Of a DNA stretch of 40,533 bases, positions 1 to 7,892 are shown one piece after another. The notes below the pieces were generated by a model. That model was given only the letters and a program-made list of their open reading frames with translations. It was not told the origin of the DNA and searched no databases. Position numbers and translations under genes: made by a program. The DNA lies in the NCBI GenBank assembly GCA_947492175.1, contig CANLMQ010000047.1:1-40533 (forward strand), read 5' to 3'. Origin of the DNA: an uncultured Draconibacterium sp. Its GTDB lineage: Bacteria > Bacteroidota > Bacteroidia > Bacteroidales > Prolixibacteraceae. Each line of letters opens with the position of its first letter. The first letter of the stretch is position 1.

Positions 1-75
1 AACAATTGTTTTTGATGGTGTTGATACCTCCCGGAGTTCTTAACAAATTGTGGTTAGGTTTTTAGACAGTCTGAC
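1..75. other. unrelated sequence abutting the broken M16 gene
   Basis: This edge segment does not continue the M16 peptidase reading frame. The gene's frame has stops at 13-15, 22-24 and 55-57, and recognisable peptidase sequence begins only at about base 76 (Gly-Thr-Lys-His-Phe-Pro). Just before the junction is the odd palindrome AGAC-A-GTCT (65-73). The other two forward frames end in stops at 41-43 and 63-65, as the 3' end of an inserted gene would. The end of an insertion sequence, a rearrangement breakpoint or an assembly join would all fit. Only 75 bases are visible, so no family can be named. Confidence 0.35.
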
Positions 76-2661
76 GGAACCAAACATTTTCCCGAAAATA
101 CACTGATTAGTTACCTTGAATCGAAAGGTGCAAAGTTTGGTGTCGATCTGAATGCTCATACTTCCATGACCGAAACGGTGTATAAATTGCAGCTACCTTC
201 TTCCGATCCTGCATTTATTGACAGCACTTTAATGATCATGTCAGATTGGGCCTACGATCTTTCTCTTGACAGTATTCAAATTGAGGAAGAACGTGGTGTT
301 ATTTTTTCTGAATGGTTACTAAAAGTTGGGCCGAAACACGATGCCCAAAATGCCTTTCTGATGGAAGCTTTAAATAACTCGCGGTTCTCGCAGCGTTTAA
401 CGATTGGTGACACTGCGGTAATCAATAACTTCCCTCAAAAAGTTCTTCGGGATTATTACCAAACATGGTACGACCCTTCACTTATGGCCGTTGCTGTTAG
501 TGGCGATGTTGATACAGAAATGTGTGAACAGCTAATTCAAAAGTGGTTTTCCACAAAGAAATCAGTTTTAAAAGGAAAGGTTCCTGAATATGGAATTGAG
601 AACTTTCAAGATGTGAAAGTGCAGAAGGTAAGCCATGAATCGTTGGATAAAATTGAATTGAATGTGATCCAGTTACTGGATAAGTCGCCGGCAATAAAAA
701 CAGAAAAGGACTATCAGGCATATTTGCAACGCATATTGCTGAACAAGCTTTTTAAAGAACGGTTTTCCTCATTGTCATTTCAGAACCAGCCATATCGTAC
801 TGCCGGTTATTCACTGGGGAATTATTTAAATGCAAAAGCTATGTTTGGTGGTTCAGTAGAATTAGTCCCTCAAAAAATAAACGAAGGCATTATTTCTTTT
901 GCAATTGAGGCCGAACGAATATTTCGTTATGGTTTTGTTGAGGTTGAAATAGCGAAAATCAAGAAAAGATATTTGAGTAAACTGCAAAATTCCGTTGAAT
1001 CAAAATCTCCGCAAAAGTCGATCTTTTTTATAAACGAGATTTATTCTGATTTTTATTCAGGAAATAAAATGGTAGATATTGAAGAGGAATACAGGCTTGC
1101 CCAAAAATACATCGGACAAGTTGATTCACTTTCTCTTGTGAATTTGTTGCATTCGGTACGAAATCATGAACAAACCCATTATTTACTAACTTCATTCGAC
1201 AGGGTTGCCAACGAATTACCAAACGAAGAACAGTTGGTTGCCATTTTCGACAGCATCCGTTTGTCTGCGATTGAACCATACCAGAAGAATATCGATATTC
1301 ACGAATCGCTTTTGGCAGAAGAACCTGTGCCTGGAAAAATAATCAGTACGAAAAGAATTCAGGAGATTGACGCAGACAGCCTTGTTCTTTCGAATGGAGC
1401 CAGTGTAATATTTAAACATTCAGACCTGGACAAAGACCGGATTAATTTAAGTGGATTTGTTCAGGGAGGTTTATATGCTTTGGATAGCCTTGATTATGTA
1501 AGCGGGATGTATGCCGGATCAATTGTTGCGATGAGTGGTGTCGGCGATTTTTCACGGGAAGAACTAAGTCATTTTCTTGCCGGACAGAATGTTTCAATGC
1601 GTTTTTTAATCGATAAAACAAGATCGGGAGTTATCGGAGGGGCATCAAAAAAAGATATGGAAAAGATGTTTCGCCTGCTGTACCTGAAATGGACACAACC
1701 GCGGGTTGACAGCCTCGTTTTTGATCAGGTAAAACAAAAAGCAAAGGAGAAATATCTTACAAAAAACCAGACCGAAACAGATAAGTTTTATAAAGAATTA
1801 CAAATATTATTGGAAGGGAGCAATTACTCCAATCGCGAAATAAGTGATGAAATAATTGATGCAGAGCTAAAATATGAACGTTTGCTTCCGGTATTCAATT
1901 CCAATTATAGCCTGGCTGATAATTTTAATTTTCTAATTATTGGCGATTGTGATTTAGATGAAATTAAACCTTTTATTGAAAAATATATCGGAGGGCTTCC
2001 GCTTGGCTATAGGAATGGGGACTATCTTTTTAACGGAGGTCAAGTCCTTGCTCAAAATGTAGATTTTCAGAAAAATGTAGGAGACAATCTACGCTCCAAT
2101 GTATCATTAATTTTTCAGTCTGATGAAATTAATACTGAACTAAGCGATTATAAGTTGCAGTCTGATATTATGGAAGAAATAATCAGAACCCGATTATTGA
2201 AAGTGTTGCGAGAAGAAATGGGGAAAATATACAGTGTTGGGGTTTCTATTAGTTCGACTCAATATCCTGCAGTGTTGCGGCGCAGCACCATTCGCTTTGC
2301 ATCGAAACCTGAAGATGCAGACACCCTTATAAACCGGACAATGAATGAGCTGCAAAACCTGGCTAATGACCCGGAACTGTGCGAGCCTTTTCTGACCGAT
2401 ATTAAGCTGAACCTGATAAAAAAATGGAAGATTGAAATGCAACAGAACAGGTACTGGAGCAGCTCCATTCGTAATGTTGTTTTTAACAAGGAGAAAAATT
2501 GGGATTACATTCAAAATTATGATCGTTTAGTGAATGGAATTACAAAAGAATCAATTGCGGACGCGATTAAAAATAACTTCTTAAAAACGCCTGTAATAAA
2601 AGTAGTGTTAAACCCCAAAGAGAATGTCGCTAATACATCTAAAAATATAGAAGACAATTAA
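76..2661 (+). pseudogene. M16 (insulinase/pitrilysin) family zinc peptidase, 5'-truncated
   Basis: This is the remainder of a two-lobed M16 metallopeptidase of the large, roughly 900-residue Bacteroidota type, which is normally exported to the periplasm. Homology starts at Gly-Thr-Lys-His-Phe-Pro-Glu-Asn, which in intact relatives lies directly after the HxxEH zinc motif. That motif and the signal peptide are therefore missing. The third zinc ligand region is present: Glu-Arg-Gly-Val-Ile-Phe-Ser-Glu-Trp, with the ligand Glu at codon 49 counted from the ATG at 166. The second, inactive M16 lobe follows, with Arg-Thr-Arg-Leu-Leu-Lys-Val-Leu-Arg-Glu-Glu about 150 residues before the end. The ATG at 166 is probably not a real start, because the gene's frame stays open up to the break. 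Without HxxEH the product cannot be catalytic. If the break is an assembly artefact, the true gene continues upstream of the window. Confidence 0.8.
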
Positions 2662-2688
2662 ATTAAAATTAACCAAAAAAGTAAAAAA

Positions 2689-4161
2689 ATGAACAAACAA
2701 ATTTTCAATCTCTTTTATTGCTTAGCCTTAATTGCAGTACTTGTTTCGTGTAAAGACGATGACCCCGTAATCGAATATGGAGAAGCAAAAATGACCAGCT
2801 TTGGTTTTTATGCCGAAGACAATGAAGGTAAAATTTTCCACGATTATGTGGTGACAGAAATTACCGGAGACATTAACCTCTTACTTCCTGATTATACCGA
2901 TAAAACTGAATTGATTGCACGTTTCGAAATCACAGAAGATGATGAAGTAACAGTTGGTACAGTGGCACAAGTTAGTGGTACTACAGCTAATGATTTTTCT
3001 CTTCCTGTTGATTATATTATTACTGAAGGAACCAACAATACAAAGTATACGGTAACAGTAAGCGATCTTCCAAGTGCTGTGTGGACCCAGGTTGCAACAT
3101 ACACAACAGAATTAAGAGAATATACAATGAAAGTTAATCCGGTGAGCAATGTTCCTTATTTGGCATACGTTGTTGATGCTGACGAATATGAAGATCGTAA
3201 AGCTGGTGTATTAAAATTGGACGAAACCGGGTTGGCTTCAGTTGGTACAGTTATAGCTTCTGAAGGACGCGCTGCATATCCAAATATCGCATTTAACGCA
3301 GAGGGAGTTCCTTATATTTCTTATGTTGATTATTCTGCAGCCGTGGCACAAAGTATTTCTGTAATGGCTTTAAATGGAAGCTCATGGGATTATGTTGGTG
3401 CAGGCAAAGGAATTACCGATGTAAAAGTAACTTACAACAGTTTGCTTGTAAAAGCTGATAATAATCCAATGGTTCTTTGTATGAATAATGCAGCCGGAAC
3501 TTTGGCTCGCAGAGAATTAAATATTTCTGATTATAACGGTAGCGCATGGACTACTTCAGTAGCAATGCCAGGCCGTTTAGCTACACAACGTGCATATCAT
3601 CCAAGAACTAAAGTTATTAATGGAGTTATATATGCTGCAATATACAATGCAGACAATGGGACTTTCTCTTTATATAAAAACGTTGAAGGAGCATGGTCCG
3701 TTATTGTTGATGGTTTTCTTGATGACGGTGCAACAACTGCTTATCTGCGCGACTTTGATATGACTGTTGATGCAAATGGCAATATTTATGTTGCCCTTGC
3801 TGATGACCAGTCAGGTGCTGATAATTACCGTCCTAAAGTAAAAAAATATGATGTAGAAAACTCTACCTGGAGTACAGTTGGAAGCCCTATTGACGTGGAC
3901 TTTGCCTCAACCAAAGAATTTAGCCTCGCTCTTTCAACAACAGGTGTTCCATTCTTTATGTATAAAAATATCAGTAAATTTCCTGAAGTGGTTTATTTTG
4001 ATAACGAAACTCAGGACTGGACTACTCCTGTAGTACTTGATCAAGTAGAATCGGAAGATTTATTCATTGATTTTGGAACAAATGGTGTAGGTTATGCATC
4101 TTATATAAGCTCAAATACTGGAGCAACTGTTGTCTATAAATTTGATATTCCTGTACAATAA
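2689..4161 (+). CDS. surface/periplasmic lipoprotein with a DUF5018-like front and a beta-propeller-like body
   Basis: The 490-residue product has a type II signal with lipobox Val-Leu-Val-Ser-Cys (Cys21), followed by Lys-Asp-Asp-Asp, an acidic stretch typical of Bacteroidota lipoproteins sent to the outer membrane. Residues 30-125 resemble the small beta domain found in many such lipoproteins (a pattern like Gly-Thr-Thr-Ala-Asn-Asp-Phe with Tyr-Thr-Val-Thr-Val). The remainder has recurring Trp and Tyr-Val/Ala-Ser-Tyr strand motifs that suggest a beta-propeller of several blades. No catalytic motif is visible. It starts 27 nt after the M16 remnant, so the two were probably co-transcribed. A strong terminator follows. 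The function is unknown; a binding or adhesive role is only a guess. Confidence 0.75.
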   Translation: MNKQIFNLFYCLALIAVLVSCKDDDPVIEYGEAKMTSFGFYAEDNEGKIFHDYVVTEITGDINLLLPDYTDKTELIARFEITEDDEVTVGTVAQVSGTTANDFSLPVDYIITEGTNNTKYTVTVSDLPSAVWTQVATYTTELREYTMKVNPVSNVPYLAYVVDADEYEDRKAGVLKLDETGLASVGTVIASEGRAAYPNIAFNAEGVPYISYVDYSAAVAQSISVMALNGSSWDYVGAGKGITDVKVTYNSLLVKADNNPMVLCMNNAAGTLARRELNISDYNGSAWTTSVAMPGRLATQRAYHPRTKVINGVIYAAIYNADNGTFSLYKNVEGAWSVIVDGFLDDGATTAYLRDFDMTVDANGNIYVALADDQSGADNYRPKVKKYDVENSTWSTVGSPIDVDFASTKEFSLALSTTGVPFFMYKNISKFPEVVYFDNETQDWTTPVVLDQVESEDLFIDFGTNGVGYASYISSNTGATVVYKFDIPVQ

Positions 4162-4185
4162 ACAATGTTTTAGAATTAATTTTCA

Positions 4186-4222
4186 GAGGGTGTTTTCTTT
4201 GCAGGAAACACCCTCGTTTTTT
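4186..4222 (+). terminator. intrinsic terminator after the lipoprotein gene
   Basis: The stem GAGGGTGTTTTC pairs with GGAAACACCCTC across a short loop and is followed by a run of T (4217-4222). It sits 25 nt after the stop at 4161. Confidence 0.85.
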
Positions 4223-4273
4223 ACATTTACAATAAGTTTTAATCTTGATACTGGTCACTAAAATCAACATTCA

Positions 4274-5779
4274 ATGAAACAGTTTTTGATTTGTTTTGTA
4301 TTTGTTCTGCAGTTGTTGAACACTTCTTTTGCACAACAAGAAATACTTTTGGAAAGGTTCCGTGGAACCGTATTTTTAGACAAAAATCAAAATGGAGAAA
4401 GAGATGCCGATGAAAAAGGTATCAAAGGAATTCCCGTTTCGAATGGAGATACTATTATAATTACCAATAAAAGGGGAGAGTTCAGGTTGAATGTTGGGGA
4501 CGGGAAAAGTATTTTTCCTATTATTTCTTCAGGTTATAAAATTGTGGGCTCCTCCGTAGGAAATTCTAATTTCAGGTACATTCATGAAAATGCTGATTTT
4601 AGTTCTGAAAAAACTATTGAATTTCCTCTAATTAAAGAGGTGCAAAACAGTAAATTCAGAATTGGAGCTGTAGGCGATGTTCAGGTTGATGATTTGCAGC
4701 AAATGAAGTATGCAAATAAAACAATCATCCAGGAATTGGTAGCAAAGCATGATTTAGCATTTAATATCTTTCTTGGCGACCTGGTAAATAATAACACAAG
4801 CTATTTAAACTATATAAATGATATGCTTGTAGGAATACCTTCGCAATCGTGGACTGTTATTGGCAATCACGACCGGGTGATTGAAACGGATAAACAGGAT
4901 CAGGCATTCAATTCAGTATTTGGCGCTTCACATTATTCTTTTAATTATGCCGATGTGCATTTTATCGTTTTAAATAATATTTATTCGGACGGTACCCGGA
5001 AATATGAAGGCCGTGTAAACGACACGCAGTTACGTTTTATTGCTAATGATTTAGCATTGGTGCCAAATGATATGCTGGTGGTTATTTGTCAGCATATTCC
5101 GATGGTACAAACAAAAAATAAAGCCGAATTATTAGCCCTTCTCGAAGCAAGGGAACAGGTTTTAATCCTGTCCGGGCACACCCATAAAGTTGGTCGCCAT
5201 TTCTTGAGTGAAAATGTAACAGAACTAACAGTTGGTGCTTCGTGTGGGAACTGGTGGATTGGAGAAAAAGACTGGCAGGGAATTCCTTCTGCAATGATGC
5301 AATGTGGAACCCCCCGTAATTATTTTGTAATCGACTTCAATAAAAATAAGTTCAATTTTACATTTAAAGGAATAGGGCTTGACGACAGTTATCAAATGGA
5401 TATTTGGGTTGCAGGACAAGATTCAGTAGACAATTACCTGAATGGAATTGAGGATTTTAAAGGTAACGAGGTGGTCGCTAATATTTTTGGTGGTTCAGAT
5501 AGTACGATTGTTAGAATGCAAATAGATTCAGGAAAATGGATCACCATGGAAAAAGTAAATATGCTTGCCCCTTCTGTTTCAAGACTTATTACAATGAATA
5601 AAATAGGTGGTTACCCCACACGATTTAGCAGAAAAGGGCTTGCCAGAAAATCTCCTTCACCTCATGTTTGGGTCGGTTATTTGCCTGATGATATCAAAAA
5701 GGGGGTTCACAAAATTCGTATAATAGCTAACGATAAATATGGATTTCAAACTACAGGCAATCGTGTCATAATTTATTAA
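4274..5779 (+). CDS. secreted calcineurin-like metallophosphoesterase
   Basis: The 501-residue protein has a signal peptide (residues 1-20, cut after Ser-Phe-Ala). A small Ig/SdrD-B-like domain follows (about 28-75; Phe-Leu-Asp-Lys-Asn-Gln-Asn-Gly and Asn-Lys-Arg-Gly-Glu-Phe). The metallophosphoesterase core runs from about 128 to 330. Its motifs are Gly-Asp-Val-Gln (D135, Q137), Gly-Asp-Leu-Val-Asn (168-172), Gly-Asn-His-Asp (197-200), Gln-His-Ile-Pro (H274) and Gly-His-Thr-His (301-304). A C-terminal beta domain of the calcineurin-C type completes it. The first motif has Gln where many family members have His, a substitution known in some subfamilies. It should hydrolyse phosphate mono- or diesters in the periplasm; the substrate cannot be read from sequence. 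It lies near the phosphate block, but no Pho-type repeat was seen in front of it. Confidence 0.85.
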   Translation: MKQFLICFVFVLQLLNTSFAQQEILLERFRGTVFLDKNQNGERDADEKGIKGIPVSNGDTIIITNKRGEFRLNVGDGKSIFPIISSGYKIVGSSVGNSNFRYIHENADFSSEKTIEFPLIKEVQNSKFRIGAVGDVQVDDLQQMKYANKTIIQELVAKHDLAFNIFLGDLVNNNTSYLNYINDMLVGIPSQSWTVIGNHDRVIETDKQDQAFNSVFGASHYSFNYADVHFIVLNNIYSDGTRKYEGRVNDTQLRFIANDLALVPNDMLVVICQHIPMVQTKNKAELLALLEAREQVLILSGHTHKVGRHFLSENVTELTVGASCGNWWIGEKDWQGIPSAMMQCGTPRNYFVIDFNKNKFNFTFKGIGLDDSYQMDIWVAGQDSVDNYLNGIEDFKGNEVVANIFGGSDSTIVRMQIDSGKWITMEKVNMLAPSVSRLITMNKIGGYPTRFSRKGLARKSPSPHVWVGYLPDDIKKGVHKIRIIANDKYGFQTTGNRVIIY

Positions 5780-5854
5780 TTAGATGGCCGTCAATAGACA
5801 GATGGAGGATAGATACCACGTAAAAAATCAGTATTGTTTAAGAAAATGACATTC

Positions 5855-5884
5855 AAAAAAAGGGGCTATAAAAATATCCCCTTT
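5855..5884 (-). terminator. terminator between convergent genes
   Basis: AAAGGGG pairs with CCCCTTT (5859-5865 with 5878-5884) around a 12-nt AT loop. On the minus strand the stem is followed by a T run (plus-strand A's at 5855-5861), so it mainly serves the response regulator gene. It may also stop transcripts from the phosphoesterase. Confidence 0.75.
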
Positions 5885-5909
5885 AATATTTTGTAAACAT
5901 ATTTCCGGT

Positions 5910-6608
5910 TTATTCAACAAATTTATAACCAATACCTTTTAAGGTTTTAATGTGGTCGTTGCCAATCTTTTCGCGTAATTTACGGATATGCACATCAATA
6001 GTCCGGTCGCCAACAACAACATTTTCTCCCCAAACCGAGAAATAGATTTCTTCACGGGTAAATACTTTCCCGGGTTTCGAAACCAATAACGAAAGCAGTT
6101 CAAACTCTTTTCGCGGAAGAATCATTTCATTGTCTGCAATACGGATCAGGTAACGTTCTTTGTCAATCAGCAAGTCTCCAATAGTGACAGTGTTTGTATC
6201 AACCACTTCAACCGGCTGTGTTGTTTCACCTGTTCTTTTTAGCAATGCTTTTACGCGGCTAACCAATACCTTTGGTCGAACCGGTTTTGTAATGTAGTCA
6301 TCTGCACCAGCTTCAAATCCGGCAATTTGCGAGTAGTCTTCACCCCGGGCGGTTAGAAACGCAATTACTGTGCTACTTAACGAAGGAATTTTACGTAGTT
6401 CCTCGCAAGCTGCAATCCCGTCCATTTCCGGCATCATTACATCAAGAATAATCAGGTGCGGTATTTGTTTCTCTGCAACTTTAATGGCTTCAACACCATT
6501 TTTTGCAGTATATACTTTGTATCCGGCCTTTTCGAGGTTGTAACTCAGGAATTCCAGAATATCCAACTCATCATCTACTAACAGTACTTTAAATTCGTTT
6601 TCACTCAT
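5910..6608 (-). CDS. OmpR/PhoB-family response regulator
   Basis: The 232-residue protein has a receiver domain (1-120) with the full phosphorylation site: Asp12/Asp13, phospho-acceptor Asp56, Thr86 and Lys108. A winged-helix DNA-binding domain (about 135-232) carries the usual Arg-Thr-Ile-Asp-Val-His-Ile-Arg-Lys-Leu-Arg recognition region. It lies downstream of the histidine kinase gene on the same strand (92 nt gap) and is surely its partner. Its position divergent from a PiT phosphate transporter and next to the pst locus suggests a phosphate or envelope role. It is a paralogue of the second regulator at 15998-16681. A PhoP/PhoB-like function is inferred only from context. Confidence 0.92.
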   Translation of the reverse strand: MSENEFKVLLVDDELDILEFLSYNLEKAGYKVYTAKNGVEAIKVAEKQIPHLIILDVMMPEMDGIAACEELRKIPSLSSTVIAFLTARGEDYSQIAGFEAGADDYITKPVRPKVLVSRVKALLKRTGETTQPVEVVDTNTVTIGDLLIDKERYLIRIADNEMILPRKEFELLSLLVSKPGKVFTREEIYFSVWGENVVVGDRTIDVHIRKLREKIGNDHIKTLKGIGYKFVE

Positions 6609-6700
6609 AATTGAATAATAAATTGCGATAAAGTTAAGTGCCGTATATTAAAGAACAATTAACTTTTCTTTAATAGAATAATAAACACAAAGTTAGGCTA

Positions 6701-7741
6701 TTATTTGGCTTTTTCAAGTGTAAAGTTAAAGGTTGTTCCCTGATCGACAACGCTGCGTACATTAATTGACTGATTGTGCGCCTCGATAATGTGCTTTACA
6801 ATGGAAAGCCCCAGACCGGTTCCGCCTTGTTCGCGCGATCGTGATTTGTCGACCCGGAAGAAACGTTCGAAAATACGGGGCAGGTCTTTTTTCTCCATTC
6901 CAATTCCGTTGTCGGCAACCTCAACAATAATGTTGTCCTCCAAATCGTGAAAGGAAATATTTACATAGCCCTTTTTCTTTCCGTATTTAATGCCATTAAC
7001 AATCAGGTTGGTAATTACTTCGAGTATTCTTTTTTTATCGGCTTTTACAAAAATCGGTTTTTCTGGTTTATTTGTTATCTGAACTTTAATTTTACTTTCC
7101 GATGCCTGCCAGTGTTCCATTTCAATTACTTCTTCCACTGTTTTTACAATATCGAACTTAACGAAATTTAGTTTTAACTCTCCCGATTCCAGTTTTGTTA
7201 TCGATTCCAGATCTTCCACAATTGAAACCATTCGGTCGATACTTTTTTCGGTGCGTTTCAGGTAAAGCTTGTTTATTTTCGGATCATCAAGTCCTCCTTC
7301 CAGTAAGGTTAAAACATATCCCTGAATATTAAAAATAGGAGTTTTTAATTCGTGCGAAACATTTCCAACAAAGTCTTTTCTGTATTTTTCAAGCTCTTTT
7401 AGTCGCTCAATTTCTTTTAACTGGGTTTTGGCCCATTCTTCTACTTCGTACTTTACATTCAGTAGTAAGCTGTTGGTATTGAGCTTGTTTTCATCTAGTT
7501 TTTTGCCGCTTAAAGGGAGGTCGCGTATGGTATTATAAATAGGTTTTATCCTGTCAATAATGTACTTCTGCATAATAAAAACAATAGCAAAATAAGCTGC
7601 TACAAAAAACAGGATTGTAAGAATTATGGTAATCCAAAAATAGTCGGTATAGTAGTGCGAAAGTATGGCAATTACAAAAGCTAGAATGCTCAATATTATT
7701 GAAACAATTATTGCTAGAAACCTGGATGAGTATGTTTTCAT
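6701..7741 (-). CDS. membrane sensor histidine kinase, PhoR-like
   Basis: The protein has 346 residues when started at the ATG at 7741. A TTG-initiated form reaching 7762 is possible in frame but would overlap the predicted -7 box. Two N-terminal transmembrane helices lie close together, with almost no periplasmic loop. A linker follows, then HisKA (Ser-His-Glu-Leu-Lys-Thr-Pro; His130 from this start), an N box (Asn-Leu-Ile-Val-Asn-Gly) and G boxes (Asp-Asn-Gly-Ile-Gly-Met; Gly-Gly-Thr-Gly-Leu-Gly-Leu). The tiny extracytoplasmic part suggests it senses a membrane partner or an internal signal rather than a free ligand. This resembles PhoR kinases that report on the Pst complex. It pairs with the response regulator downstream. 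Compared with PhoR at 16710-18482 it lacks the large periplasmic domain. Confidence 0.9.
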   Translation of the reverse strand: MKTYSSRFLAIIVSIILSILAFVIAILSHYYTDYFWITIILTILFFVAAYFAIVFIMQKYIIDRIKPIYNTIRDLPLSGKKLDENKLNTNSLLLNVKYEVEEWAKTQLKEIERLKELEKYRKDFVGNVSHELKTPIFNIQGYVLTLLEGGLDDPKINKLYLKRTEKSIDRMVSIVEDLESITKLESGELKLNFVKFDIVKTVEEVIEMEHWQASESKIKVQITNKPEKPIFVKADKKRILEVITNLIVNGIKYGKKKGYVNISFHDLEDNIIVEVADNGIGMEKKDLPRIFERFFRVDKSRSREQGGTGLGLSIVKHIIEAHNQSINVRSVVDQGTTFNFTLEKAK

Positions 7742-7759
7742 TGTGGAAAAATATTTGCG

Positions 7760-7783
7760 CAAAAGTATAAAATTTCCGTTATA
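7760..7783 (-). promoter_or_regulatory. putative promoter of the first two-component pair
   Basis: On the minus strand TACTTTTG (7767-7760) matches the Bacteroidota -7 consensus TAnnTTTG, 18 nt before the ATG at 7741. A TATAAC hexamer starts at 7783, exactly 20 nt before the TTTGC, and GTTAAT lies 11 nt further up. That is the same phase as the stronger 11-bp repeats in front of the porin gene, but degenerate. Autoregulation or PhoB control is possible but weakly supported. Confidence 0.4.
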
Positions 7784-7789
7784 TGTTGA

Positions 7790-7811
7790 TTAACAGTAAT
7801 TTTACTGTTAA
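7790..7811. promoter_or_regulatory. palindromic site in the divergent kinase/PiT intergenic region
   Basis: TTAACAGTAA and TTACTGTTAA form a perfect 10-bp inverted repeat with a 2-nt spacer. A second perfect palindrome, GTAATATTAC, lies at 7823-7832. Both sit between two divergent genes where an operator for a dimeric regulator would be expected. No factor can be assigned. Confidence 0.4.
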
Positions 7812-7858
7812 TTAATATTTTAGTAATATTACAAAACGAATAAAATTTTTACATCGTT

Positions 7859-7866
7859 TATATTTG
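7859..7866 (+). promoter_or_regulatory. putative -7 element of the PiT gene
   Basis: TATATTTG matches TAnnTTTG, 26 nt before the ATG at 7893. No good -33 TTTG and no 11-bp Pho-type repeat are in phase with it, suggesting a different control from the porin/pst promoter. Confidence 0.45.
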
Positions 7867-7892
7867 CCGGCCGAGAATTAAATACTAAATAA

